A stretch of DNA of 64,000 nt from Gnetum montanum (Eukaryota; Streptophyta; Gnetopsida; Gnetales; Gnetaceae). The stretch covers positions 345,786 through 409,785 of the forward strand of contig MNCI01010116.1 of the NCBI GenBank assembly GCA_015680685.1, read 5' to 3'. The notes beneath the pieces were generated by a model, which did no database searches, had not been told where the DNA came from, and was given only the letters and a program-made list of their open reading frames with translations. The first letter of the stretch is position 1. Each line of letters opens with the position of its first letter. Below are positions 23,080 to 34,643 of this stretch, piece after piece. A program made the position numbers and the translations under genes.

Positions 23080-23088
23080 TCATGGGGG
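23080..23088 (+). other. Internal TCATGGGGG tract 1 (element B)
   Basis: It matches the core of the polypurine tract that precedes the 3' LTR. It sits where pol has been removed. C has TCATGGGGA at 37119-37127. Confidence 0.5.
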
Positions 23089-23669
23089 AGATGACCACGT
23101 ATGCTGATCCTTTGAGGCCCTCAGTTCTTTTAAGTTTTTGTTTTAGACATTTTTTTTTTACAAATTTCTTCAACTTTTCTTATTTTTTTTTACAACATCA
23201 TTATACTTTTTCATTTTTTGGGTGTGTGTGTGTTTTATCCATCCTGTAAGTTTGTCACCCAATAAGTGTTCTGCATGATGGTATGAACTATTTTCCTATT
23301 GATTGCTAATGTTTGGTTTTTACCTTTAAGTTATGATATTGATACTAAGATATGGTTCTTTTGATGTGACAGGCAATGAGTCCACTTCATCCATTCATCC
23401 ACAAATCTCTATGGTCTCTCTTGGCTTGGAACTTTACAATCCCTTTTTGAATAATCAGAACTATAATGAATTGGTGACTGGGCATTTCTGAAACTAAGGA
23501 AGGATTGAAGGCTTGAAAAGGATGTGACTTCAAGGGAACTTGGTGCATTTGTATTGGCCATTCTCTTGGGTGCTTGGATGTTTTCTCCTTAAGTTTTCTT
23601 ACCGTTTTGACGTTTCTCAATCATCGGGAAGCTGAGCAAATAAAAATAAGAAGTCTTTGCATGGTGTGG

Positions 23670-23743
23670 TTCTCACACATAAAAACAAAAAAAAAAGAAA
23701 AAGAAAAAAAAAAGAAAACAAGAAGAAAGAAAAAAAGTGAGAA
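23670..23743 (+). other. A-loop hairpin, element B
   Basis: Arms TTCTCAC (23670-23676) and GTGAGAA (23737-23743) around a long A-rich loop. Relative to A and C two pairs differ on both sides, so pairing is kept. Confidence 0.65.
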
Positions 23744-24450
23744 TTCAAAGCAAACTCCTTAGACAAAATAATCCTTTGGGCTACAAGCACTGGTTATGGA
23801 ACTAAAATAAAAATGTTTCCTCTAACTAAGGCCCTCCTCGCTTCCCATTCTATCCTCATTCTTTTCGTCGGCATGTTGGTGGCTCTTGGGTGAAGGCATT
23901 CTTGTTATTCAAGTGGATGGATTGGCCAAATGCATTAATGTGAAGTTACTGGATGTGGTTTGTTTGAGGTCGGACTTGGAATGGGATCTACTAAGTCACA
24001 TTAATCATGAAACACACAAGGGGCTATACATCACCTTGTTCTTGAGACTCCATTCCATTCTCTTTTTTTCATCCTTCTTTCCCCATCTATCACCTCATTG
24101 CCGGTTGTATCATTAGTGTATATTTTGGTGGATGCATTATTTTATTTTTGGTAAATTCTTGTGGATAAGACTTTAACTCTTGTTCCAAATGAAATTCATG
24201 GAGCCTACGGACTCTTTGAATGTGGGTTTGTCAAGGCATTAAGGGCATGAGCCTGCTTTGGGAAGGACCCACTGGCATTCCTATTTGGTGCACCAGTTAA
24301 ATTCTTTCCCTTAACATTTTCGCAATCCACTCTGTTTTGTTCATTTCCATCTTGACATCCACTTCATTGACGTTATAGTTGTCTCTTTTTCTTCATCTTT
24401 CTTGTTCTTTTTCCTTCTCCATTCTATCGCTACCAGAGGTTCGCTCTTAG

Positions 24451-24459
24451 TCATGGGGG
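24451..24459 (+). other. Internal TCATGGGGG tract 2 (element B)
   Basis: Second internal copy of the polypurine-tract core. D has it at the same place (59780-59788). Confidence 0.5.
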
Positions 24460-24582
24460 TCCTGGTCCAATTTTTTTGATTTTCTCCTAACCCCTACACC
24501 TTTGGTAGTCATCATTAACATACTTCCAGACCTGCATTCAGCCATACCACAACTCAGCCAATGGACCTTTCACCGAAGCAAG

Positions 24583-24640
24583 GTATCAATTACATGATGA
24601 TTCATTTACCCTTACTAATATAAGACTGTTGTGTGTGCAA
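24583..24640 (+). other. Candidate short intron, element B
   Basis: It opens CAAG/GTATCA and ends GTGTGTGCAA before ATG at 24641. D has the same opening and an intact GTGTGTGCAG. A CTAAT motif lies about 27 bases before the end. At 58 nt it is at or below the usual lower limit for plant introns, and the AG is lost here. Confidence 0.35.
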
Positions 24641-24816
24641 ATGGCAATCATGCAACAATGGATTGGATTTGGAGGGAACACTTGGAATGGATCAGTGCTG
24701 AAGTAGCTATGCAAGGAGCAAGATTGATGGCACACTTATGGATGGACAATGAAAGGAACAATCTTGGTGTTGGTAGTAGCAGATTTCTTTTCTCTTCTCT
24801 CTCAACTACCAAATGA
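24641..24816 (+). pseudogene. Short frame after the intron-like segment (element B)
   Basis: B and D share a short coding-like block: MDWIWREHLEWIS...MQGAR...MDNERNNLGVG in B, and MDCTWRKHS...VQGTR...MDNKKHNLGVG in D. It stands where A, C and E have the long extra frame but does not match it. It may be a remnant of a diverged extra frame. Confidence 0.35.
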
Positions 24817-25005
24817 GGCCTGATGTCAAATGTATAAAGTGTTTACTCTTGTTTTCGTGAACACCAGTTTTGTTTTGTCCTATAATGATGATCCGTTCAC
24901 ATGTCATCCCATTCACCATTAGTTCCATTTGAGTCAATAATCCCATACCTTCCCAATATTATTGTAAGGAACTTGAGGACGAGTTCTCATTCAGTCATGG
25001 GGGTA

Positions 25006-25848
25006 TGATGGGATGCGATATTGCATGGGCTGCAATATCGCGTACGTGATATGACGTCTACCATGATATCGCGTTGTCCCTTGCGATATCACGTATGTGA
25101 TATTGTGGTGCACCACCAAGTCTATAAATAAGAGGCGGCTCTCCCTTGTTTTCCATTCTAGGCCTAGACCATAGCGAAACTCTAGCAGTTTTACCTCTCC
25201 AGAGATAGAATAATTTCCATGTGCCCGCAATAGGAACTCCAAAGTGAATGGATCTTTATTCGAGCAAATATTGTACCTGAATACAAGTTTGTGTACGAAA
25301 ATAAAGACAAACTTCTTGGATAAACCTTGTAGTACATGGACTAAGCTAAATAGGCTAAATAGGAATTTATTTATTATTTTTCATTTAAATGATTTATTAG
25401 TTAATTAAATTTCTCTTAACCCTTCTCCCGTAGTTAAGTGCATTCAGTATGATCCCTTCGAGCACGTGTGTTACGCTTGGTAATCCCAGTAACGAATAAC
25501 ATTTGGTAGCCAAGGTTGCATTGGTTCAGGGTGTGAACGGTAAGTGGGAACGGATGCTAATGCTAGGTTAATTAAGGTAGTTAGTTAGTTAAAGTTAGTT
25601 AATTAGTCTCTTCAACCTTCACCTTATTAGCATAGGAGATAAAATAGAAAAGATATAAAAATCATATACCTCAGACTTACTTAACCATACAACTGTGACA
25701 AATACAAGTAAGTCTGGGAAGACAACAAATGATTAACCTTAAGTGTTCCATGAGGTGTGTAGGCACTTAGTCTATGGAGTTCAACCGAATCGTGTGTGTA
25801 ACACTCGTATTCGTATGGTTGAGTGTAGGGGTACCTTGCCACTCATCA
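25006..25848 (+). repeat. 3' LTR of element B
   Basis: It starts TGATGGG and ends CTCATCA. The polypurine tract GTCATGGGGGTA is at 24994-25005. Its U3 has lost about 30 bases of the GATATCGC array compared with the 5' copy. TATA box at 25123-25130. The TATAT duplication follows at 25849-25853. Confidence 0.93.
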
Positions 25849-25853
25849 TATAT

Positions 25854-26868
25854 TATATGTTGTACATTCCTTTTTTCTTTCATGTTTCAAAAATCCAGGA
25901 ATAACTATCCACAACTTGAAAAGACTAGAATGGAAATTCTTGTGAGGAGATAAGGCTTGCCATTTAATTAGTTGGAATACACTATGTTAATCAACAAAAG
26001 TTAGAGGTTGGAGATTATGCCAACTTGCTAACATTAATCAATCACTTTTTGGCAAATTAATTTGATAACATTATGTGACTGAAAACGACGTATAAAAGTT
26101 ATAGGGGAAAATATCTTTATGATGGATTCTTTTTTCATGAGGCCTTCTTTGTTACTTATGTTTCAACCACTTGGTTAGGATTTGAATCTCTCCAACCTTG
26201 GTTTCAAGAGCATGGGATGATTAATAATGAAGTAATAAGGTGACAAAGTTTCCATACTATTTAAAATAAGATCCTTGATCCTGTTAAATTTAGATGGTGG
26301 AAGCCTACTTTAATCCTCAGACACAACATCTTTACATAGGAGAGTTCAAGTTCAAGCCTAGTTATGTACACAGGGGCTACTTATGTATTATTCAAAGGAG
26401 TAAACTTTAGATTATTTTTTTGATTTTACTTATAGTCAAATTTCCTGGGTTAAATTCTAATACTACTTTGGATTCTCTATACTAGCAAATTAGACATTAC
26501 AAAGATTATTATTTAGCTAACTAAATCCAATAGAAAAATGAAAACAACAAAAAATTAAATCCCTCATTTCATATCTTTTTTACTTCCTATGGAAGCATCG
26601 AAATTCGTTTTTATTTAGGTGATATAAATTATCATGAATCCAAGCTTTGTATAAGGTTTTGTAGGTTTCAAGTATATTAAGGAGAAGTAATAATATTTCT
26701 AATTTTATCAAGGATGTAACAAATATCAATTAAAATAAAGTTGCTACTTCATTTATTTATGTATCACTACTATGAAATTGATTTCTATTCTTCAATTTCT
26801 TATCTAGTTTGTTACTCTTATATTATTATCTCATAATGGTTTGGTATCTTAACCATCAAGAGAACTAT
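25854..26868. other. No recognised feature
   Basis: AT-rich sequence without a sustained frame. A GTTCAAGTTCAAGCCTAG stretch near 26345 resembles a pol III B box but no A box was found. Confidence 0.35.
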
Positions 26869-27003
26869 GGGAGTGGGTGTTGAAACCCTAAAATAATTAT
26901 AATATATGTACATTCCAAGATATATAGTCTAATTTGAACTTTATAACTTAGCATTGTCTATCAAAATTAAACACATAACTTGGAGTTTTTAAATTAAGAG
27001 TCT
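26869..27003. repeat. Dispersed ~130-bp repeat, copy 2
   Basis: It matches 413-545. It starts TGTTGAAACC and ends near CTTACCA, immediately next to the solo LTR insertion at 27011. Nature unknown; a TRIM-type LTR is possible. Confidence 0.55.
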
Positions 27004-27010
27004 TACCAAG

Positions 27011-27921
27011 TGATGAATCGTTTTTGTGTCGCATCGATGGGTCCTCATTGATGTGGCCTTGTCGATGGGGCTCTATTGATGTAGCCCCATGTATGTGGTG
27101 TTGCATCATCAAGGTAGCTCTTGAGTAAACTCCATAAATACTTGCTCACTAGCTGTGTTTATAGCATGTCTTGTAATAGTTGTAGTAGAGCTCTTACAAT
27201 TTTGTCATTTGAGAGTTAGAATATTTTTCTGAGTGCTCGCAGCAGGAGTCAGAAACTGTACGGATCTTTATCCGAGCACTATTGTACCTGAACATACCAA
27301 TGTGAATGGCACTAAAGACGAGCCTTTTGATCAAACTTTGCAGCAGTTGGGATAGATTAATGATTCATTTATGCATTCATTGTTTTTATTAATTATGTAA
27401 TTAAGCAAGCTAAATTCGATTTCAAGTGACTAGTTAATTAATTAAGATAAATATATTAAATGCATAAGTACAACTACTTCAAGCCTAAACACATATTCGC
27501 TTGGTAATCCCAAAAACGTTATTGCTTGGTTTGCCTAGTAGCATAGCTCTTGGTAATCCCAGTAGTGGACACATGGGTTCAGGACATGTATGGAAAGTAG
27601 GACCAAGTGCTTATGTTAGGAATAGTTAGAGATTAATTAATTAGTTAAATTAAATTAGTTATTAAATTACTTCATGTCTCTATTTAAGTACCAAGAACAT
27701 AAAACATAAAATAATAAGAATCATATGCCTTGATTACACTTAACCATACCATGTGCATCACAAGTGTAATTGAGAAGACAACGAATGACTATTAGGGTAA
27801 AGCTCACTTCCTAGAAGACTAGTGTATTGGAAGACGTAGAGTTCACAAAATTTGACCAGATCACACGAGAACACTTTGTGATTCATATGGTTGGGCGTAG
27901 GGGTACCTCGACTGCTCATCA
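27011..27921 (+). mobile_element. Solo LTR, A/C type
   Basis: It starts TGATGAA and ends CTCATCA, with CCAAG before (27006-27010) and TCAAG after (27922-27926), a target duplication with one change. U3 has about four tandem units around TYGATGNGGCC, then CATAAATA at 27133-27140. There is no internal sequence, as expected after recombination between two LTRs. Confidence 0.88.
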
Positions 27922-27926
27922 TCAAG

Positions 27927-28900
27927 TGTAATGGTACTACTATTTGAAAGAATCGTTTAACATAAATTGAGAGACCTGAAGTAGTAACAAGGGAGGGTAA
28001 ACTCAAGGTGAAGAATGCCTCAAATATTAAAGCACCTACAACCACAACATGAGAGGACATAACTCGTTAGTCCATGTTTAAAGGTGCATCGAATACACCA
28101 TAAGTAAATAAACAAGTAACTAGACTAATGAGACATACACGCACACATAGAAGTAACCCCTAGAAGATAACTGATATACATAAGTATGACATCATTTCCC
28201 TTAGAGAGCTAAGATGTGTTCTTACTCTAATGCATCTAGCCCAAAGCCTTGCATCAAAGAGAAGGGTAGTGACCCAAGTTAGGGAGGTGAAGTCTCCCCA
28301 AAAATCCTACATATCCTTGTGATGAGGTTCATAAAGGAATCAAGACCATATAGTTCAACTAGTAATGGTTAAGATATCTTGGAACTCGATAAGATCTCCA
28401 TATTCTTTTGGTCCTTATTTTAGAGGCAAATAGCCTTTGATCCATCAAAAGGCATGCTTTTCAGCACTTTTCCCTACTTGAAAGGAGTGACATCCTCAAA
28501 GCTTAATTCTTTTTTAGTACACTTTTTCAAAAATTAAGAGTTTCAATGGATATTGAGGGATTTCAAGTAACTAAAAGCTCTTTTGATAGTTGTAGATAGG
28601 AAGGTTCAACAACTAGGATTATTCAATCATAAAGCAAAAATGTTGAACTTAACCTAAAATTCAATAGAGGCTTAGAAAAGTTCATGCACCGTAGGTTTAG
28701 GAAGAAAAGATTTATTCTTGTTCATGAAAACTCTACAAACTTTTCTACTCAAAGAAAAGTTTGCTTATTTAACATGTAAACTAATTCTCTATCTTTGGTT
28801 GTGAAATTGGATTGTAGAGCTAATCTTTCTGCAACTAAGGAGATGCTATTTTATACCTTATAGGAATCACTCTCCATGCCTAGAAATAGCATGCCATTAG
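27927..28900. other. No secure feature; possible flank of the chromovirus-like remnant
   Basis: On the minus strand there are coding-like stretches with many stops but no recognisable domain. A 100-codon open stretch at 28060-27758 overlaps the solo LTR end and is taken as chance. Confidence 0.3.
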
Positions 28901-31320
28901 CATGTGTAGGGATCATGGGATTCTAGCCTTATTGTGGCATCATCCAACTCCTTACTTGAACAAGAAGATATAATAATTCTTTACTCCTTATAAGTGCACT
29001 TAGATCCACTTTGATGTCATCTAGCCTATCATACATCCACAAAATTTTTTTCTTTTCATAGGTAACACTATAACTCTTATTGGAAAGTCACAGCTTCTAG
29101 TAGGTTACCTCTATACATTCATAAGGGTAAATCAATATGACTCTTTGTACAAAAGTTTGTGATGAAAGCCTACTTATTCTTGAGAGCTTACAATTCCTTT
29201 TGGGTATCCTTGTTTGAGAATGTATCATGCCACTATACCAAGAATTTGACCTTCTTATCTAGGGTGTAACTTGTGCTATGCATGCTAATGATGGAATGAA
29301 TCTATCATTCTTTAATTATCTTAATATTTAAAGGTCCTTAGGACCTTTGTGTTGCTAGATTAGCATCTCCTAGATTGAATTTCTTGAGCATTAAAACATG
29401 GAACACTAGAGGTATTTGGCCAAATATGTTGGCAATTAAAACTTGTAAGAAATTAGGTTTACATGAGCAAGAACTTTGAAAGGTTCTTCATAACATCTTA
29501 AGAACTTCTAGCTTGCTTCCTTCTTTGGCCTCATCTAGCTTGCATAATCTATCTTCAAAAGAGTCCACTTCATACTAGCAAACTTTAATGATTTTCTTCA
29601 ACTATCCATGTACTTTCTCATGTTCTTGACAGAATTCTCCAAGTACAACCTAGTAACTTGGATGCAATTTATCTAGAATTTTCTAAATTCATCTGCTAAA
29701 GGATTGAAATCTTGATGTGAGATTTGCATTAGTTAAGGGATTGAAGGTTACCTCTCCAAGGCCAACTATGCTAGATAGAACTCTTTGGTTGAGAACTTCT
29801 AAATGTTATAGCTAAACTAAGACATACGCAATAAAGCCATCTAGTTCATTTGATCAAATTGGATGAAGTGCCCTAGGTATTCCTTGAAAATCCTATTTAT
29901 CCATTCTATTTGTCTATTTGTTTGCGAATGATATCATGAAGATATATGTACCCAATATTTTGAACAACTTATTTTATCCCATTAAACAAGAGTCATGAGT
30001 TGAGACAATGCTTAATAGCAACCCAAAGTAGTGAACTATGTTGTCAAAGAATAATGATGCTACATTCTTAGCTATGCAAGGAGTAGAGCATGGGATGAAA
30101 ATGATATACTTTAAGAACTTATCCACAACTGTAAGGATGCCAGAAAATTCTAGTACTATGGGGAGTCTTGTGATGAAATCCATGAAGAAAGTCATCCATG
30201 GAAGCTCTAGAATCTCCAAGGAGTGAAGTAGATCTCTTGGTTTATCATTAGAAATTTTATCTTTTTGGCAAACAAAATAGCTCCATATAAAACTCAACAT
30301 GTCAATCCCCAAATTAGGCTAATAGAAACTTGAATTCACCAATGCCACTATTTGTTTGTGCCTTGGATGATCCACCTAAAGAGTGTTATGATATTCATCA
30401 ATGATTTGAGAATACAAGACATCCCAATTAGAAACATAAATTAAATTCTTCTTAAACATGAGCAAGCTATTAACTTTATTGAATTTTGATTCATCACCTT
30501 TACACACTAGCTTCAATAACTCTTAAGCACACTGATCATGATGTAATTTGTCCGTGATTTTTTACCAAAGTTCATGATTAATGACCATTTAATAGCTATT
30601 AGACTAACCCACAATCTCCATTGAGTGTGCTTGAGGGCATCTGCTTAAAGATTTTGCTACCAAAATTACCCTACCTAGTCGAAAGATAAATTGAAGATCA
30701 AACTCTTATAATAGGCTCAACCATCGTGCTTACTTTGACTTGAACTGGGATTGATTAAGAATGGAGCTCGTAGCAGTGTTATCAATTTTGACTACCAAAG
30801 GGCCACTGAGGATATAGTGTTGCTAGGTATAATGGAAATGCACAGTGATGAACATCTCCTTTTTATGCACTAGCTACACCTATTCTATTTTATTTAACTT
30901 TTTAAATTTGAATGACACTAGATGATTATCCTATAAGAGCACCCTACCAATTGCCTCATCTAAAGTATCAATATAAACTTTAAATGGCTTCAAGAAGTTA
31001 GGAAGTGTCAACACAAGCTAAGTTGTGAGGGTTATTCTAATCTTATCAAAAGGTTCTTGACATTGGACATTCCAGTTTTAAGGAATGTCTTTTCTTTACA
31101 AATTAATTAAGGGTACCATCACTCTAGAGAATACATGAATGAATTTTCTATAATAACTTGCTAATCCTAACAATTAGTACAGCACATGTACATGTTTTGG
31201 TATAAGTCATGTAGTAATGGCCTCCACCTTCTTTAGGTTTGGTCTCATCTTATCTCCACCAATGATGTGGCCTAAGAATTTTTGTTTTACCTTACCAAAC
31301 TCGCATTTCTTTTGATTGAC
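28900..31320 (-). pseudogene. Chromovirus-like Ty3/gypsy pol remnant: RT end, RNase H, integrase
   Basis: Reading from 31320 leftwards: KCEFGKVKQKFLGHIIGGDKM (RT end, by eye, split by no stop), SYYRKFIHVFSR (about 31150), an RNase H stretch with VYIDTLDEAIGRVLL, TWQHYILSG-like and ARWLSLLQEFDLQF-like blocks, then integrase at 30312-29974 with DKPRDLLHSLEI, WMTFFMDFITRLP and VVDKFLKYIIFIPC. The motif style differs from element A and is like the chromovirus branch. No LTRs or gag were found. Stops are frequent. Confidence 0.75.
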
Positions 31321-33394
31321 ATATAAATACTATTAATGTGATACTAGCTCTAGCAATTAAATGTATATATTGAAGGTAATATATTATTATGTATTTAATA
31401 TTATGCATAGGCTATTATAATTTTACATATTTTTTAAAATAAGAACTTTTAATTTTTTTCTTTATTTTATGAAAAAAATGTCCTAAAATGGACAAATGGG
31501 CATCAAATTTATACATTGATTAAGATTATGTGATATTATCCTTGTGGTATGCTTTGGAGAAGGTGTGTTAAACACAAAAATAAAATTATGTTAAAAATAT
31601 AAAATAGTATAAGTCATAAAAAGAATACAACATACCCTTTCAATAAAAAGAATAAAATAGTATAGAACCAATTAGTAGAACAACATTTTGGTTCTACTAA
31701 CCTTTCCTAGCTCTTCAAGCTAATGTGAATTATAGAGCTAATTGAGCCTGTAGTTGTAGAATCTTTCTTCACTTCATAAATTTGATAAAGTTGACATGGT
31801 TCATAGCACCGATCTAAAATTTCTTTGTAGAACCAATATTCGGTTCTATGAACCTCCTTTCACAAGTTGACATAGTTAAATAATATTAAAATTCTTCCTC
31901 TAATTATTCACTTCTATAAGATTTTTTAAAGTTTAATTCAGTGGCCTAAGATAAACAATTTTCATTAATGTTGACCCTATTTTAATGTAGAACCAATTCG
32001 TTCAGCTCTGCCAATCAATCTCTATTGATCTAAAAGCTAAGAAAGAACAATTTTGCAGATTGGATTACCCCTTTATAGATTTTTTGGTAGCTCATTAATA
32101 TATGCTTAATTATCCAACACTGTATTAGGGTTTCTTATATGGTCAAATTTGGCTCAAAATCCTAGCTCTTCATATCAATTCTCTAATGCTTAACTAGTGA
32201 GCTTGCATGTTTAACTATTAAAAAATTTTCAAGATATTGCCATAAAAATTTTCATCATTTTCAAGACATATGTTAAAATAGGTTGAATCCTTAGTCATTT
32301 CTGCATAAACTTTATCTTTGTAAGCTCAATCATGGGGCTTTTTCCTTTGTGCATTCACATTCAAATGAATACAACACATGGGCTAAAATTTGATATAAAT
32401 CCAAAAAATTTACTTTTAAGTTTACTGAGAATTTTTCATATTTACATGGTGCAAATGATTCATTCTAATCATATTGTGTCATATACTAAGCTTTTGAAGA
32501 TTTTTAATTTAAGCATGATAATTCAAATTTTAACTCTTTGATGATGATGATGATTGTTGTAACAATAGTAGCATTTCAAAAATGATGTTGAAAGTAACAT
32601 GTACGTTGATTTCAATATTAATTTGTAGAGGTATCATTAGGAACATCCAAAATGATGATCTTGCTCCTTAACAAAGAATGAAATGACCTCAGATGATATT
32701 TTGAATGTTGAACAATAACATAAAAACTTGATGGACGTTTGAGAATAAGCTTTCCTAGAATTGACATCTAAAATGATACAACATGTCAATCCCAATGTCA
32801 ATTTTGATATGATATTAGTATGAAATTTGTAATCTTTGGAATAACATGTAAAAGTAATGATTGACACTAAGAAATTATGTACCCTAGTATCAAATAGTTA
32901 TTGGAGAAGAGGAAAAGATGAGTAAAATAGGGGGTGTCACAAGGTTTGATTCATAAAATTTATAATTATTTGAAGTCCAAGTTTAAAATGTGCTATTAAG
33001 CTAATTAAAAAATTTGTCTTTCATAAAAGGATAACACACAGTGAGATTACAATGTATTATATCAGGCATGCCTTTATTAAAAGGTTTATTTTATATTAAT
33101 ACTCTTAATTAATTGGCTAAAAATTTCATTAAGTCACTTAATTTAAAGAAATTAAAAAATTTTCTTCAAAGTTTATGGTTTTGTCATTAAACCTATGTAT
33201 CATTTGATGAAGGGTGTTAAAAAATAAAAGAAATTTACATTGGTTCTTGTGTAAACAAGGGTCAACTACAGTATAATCATTGGACTTCATATTAATGATT
33301 ATGTACAATCGACAATTTAGACTATACATTCGTAGTTGTGGATGGTTACGATTAATTATCATTAACTATAATAATTATTTACTTCTTTTAAATG
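31321..33394. other. No recognised gene; short GGTTCTA / AGAACCAAT repeats
   Basis: AT-rich. Between 31660 and 32005 the motif TAGAACCAAT occurs three times and GGTTCTA twice in opposite orientation. Otherwise nothing is recognised. A G-rich run followed by TGTCACAAGG at about 32930 resembles a polypurine tract and LTR start but has no partner. Confidence 0.35.
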
Positions 33395-33530
33395 ACAAAA
33401 TTCTTGTTACTCAAGTTGAAAGACATAGGTTCAAGCCTAGGAATAATCAATCAATAGAGGTTAGGCATTTACTCATCTACCATCCTCCTAGGATTTCATC
33501 TTGATAATATAGGCAGAGAACCAATGGGTG
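33395..33530 (+). repeat. Possible SINE fragment with B box
   Basis: AGGTTCAAGCCTAGG near 33428 fits the tRNA B box consensus. The region is bracketed by an imperfect direct repeat (33370-33404 against 33542-33577), possibly an old target duplication. No clear A box was found. Confidence 0.3.
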
Positions 33531-33625
33531 ATGATTTTTAATTATAGTTATTTACTTATTATGAAATGACATAGTTCTATAGTTTTATAGTTATGTTATT
33601 TTACCTAGTTTTGGTGCTTTATATA

Positions 33626-34498
33626 TGATGAGTTGTGATTGTTGGGCCATGTTAATGGGATGTTGTTGACACAACCTTGTTGATGGGATCTTATTGACGT
33701 GATCTTGTCGATGTGTGGTTTATCATGTTGATGTTTACCCATCGACATGGCCCTTTGTTTTCGCCTATAAATGTGTGCCTACCTACCGCATTTATGATAA
33801 TATTTTAGTAGTTGTAACGAAGCTCTTGAAATTTTTCCTTTTAGCAATCAAAATATTTTTTGAGTGCTTGTAGTAGGAGTCAAAGAAGTGTACGAATCTT
33901 TATTCAAGCACTAATCTACTTAAGCACTTCAGTATAAAAGGTAACAAGGAAGAGCTTTTATGATCAAACCTTGTATCACTTGGAATAGATTAATCGTTTT
34001 CTTATGCATTTAATATTCATGTAATTTACTTTAATGTTTCTAAGTAATTAATTAAGATCGATTAAGTAACGAACATAAGTATGATCAATTTGAGCATACA
34101 TTTAACACTTGGTGATCCCAGTAGTGCTTAAGGCTTGGTAACTTGGTGGTGCTATAACATGTTTAGGATGTGTATGAAAAGTGGAAACAGATGCATATGT
34201 TAGGATTAGTTAAATTTTAGCTAAGTATTAGATTAATTAAGAATTTAATAACTTTATTCGTGTTCTTAGATGACTTAAACCATAAAAGATAAAATGATAA
34301 AAATCATATGTGTCAATTACACTTAACCATACACTTGCACTCTACAAGTGGAACTAGGAAGACAATGATTACAATGGTTAGATTTACTCCCTAGAACTAG
34401 TGTACTTAGAAACCTAAAGTCTATAGAATTTGACTAGATCACTTAGTGGATACTAGTGATTCGTATGGTTGGGCATAGTGTATACTCACTACTCATCA
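33626..34498 (+). repeat. 5' LTR of element C
   Basis: It starts TGATGAG and ends CTCATCA. U3 carries TTGATGGGATC / TTGACGTGATC-type units. TATAAAT is at 33766-33772. Confidence 0.93.
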
Positions 34499-34499
34499 T

Positions 34500-34517
34500 T
34501 GGTGCCATTGTTGGGGA
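34500..34517 (+). other. Primer-binding site, tRNA-Asp
   Basis: TGGTGCCATTGTTGGGGA is the tRNA-Asp complement with transitions only. Confidence 0.9.
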
Positions 34518-34643
34518 CTTTAGTTAGCTATGTGAATTATCTAAGACTTAGTGAAATCATTAAACAATCACTATAATAATATTAACAATTTATATTTTTG
34601 AAAATATTTATATTTTAAGTCACACTTGGTATTAATTGAAAGC

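Larger units (their letters stand above)
23090..24570 (+). other. Conserved non-coding block of element B
   Basis: Islands shared with A, C and D in the same order, including AAGTCTTTGCATGGTGTGG (near 23650) and the GGAAGGACCCAC island (near 24262). An open stretch at 23886-24116 has a counterpart in D but not in A or C. Confidence 0.65.
18740..25848 (+). mobile_element. Element B: non-autonomous gag-protease gypsy element
   Basis: A complete 7.1 kb element with both LTRs, tRNA-Asp primer site, gag, protease, the conserved non-coding block and polypurine tract. It is flanked by TATAT at 18735-18739 and 25849-25853. It has no RT, RNase H, integrase or extra frame: the sequence passes from the protease tail at about 22.9 kb to the post-pol block at 23.07 kb. 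It would need RT and integrase from a relative such as A. Its U3 is of the GATATCGC type, unlike A. Confidence 0.92.

Noticed and set aside
23574-23762. Lys/Glu-rich 62-codon frame
   Set aside because: The Lys run is the A-rich loop of the hairpin in element B.
32930-32950. Start of an LTR (G run then TGTCACAAGG)
   Set aside because: No second copy, target duplication or internal domain on either side.
33280-33504. A tRNA gene around the B-box-like motif
   Set aside because: No acceptor stem, anticodon arm or A box could be arranged; at most a SINE fragment.
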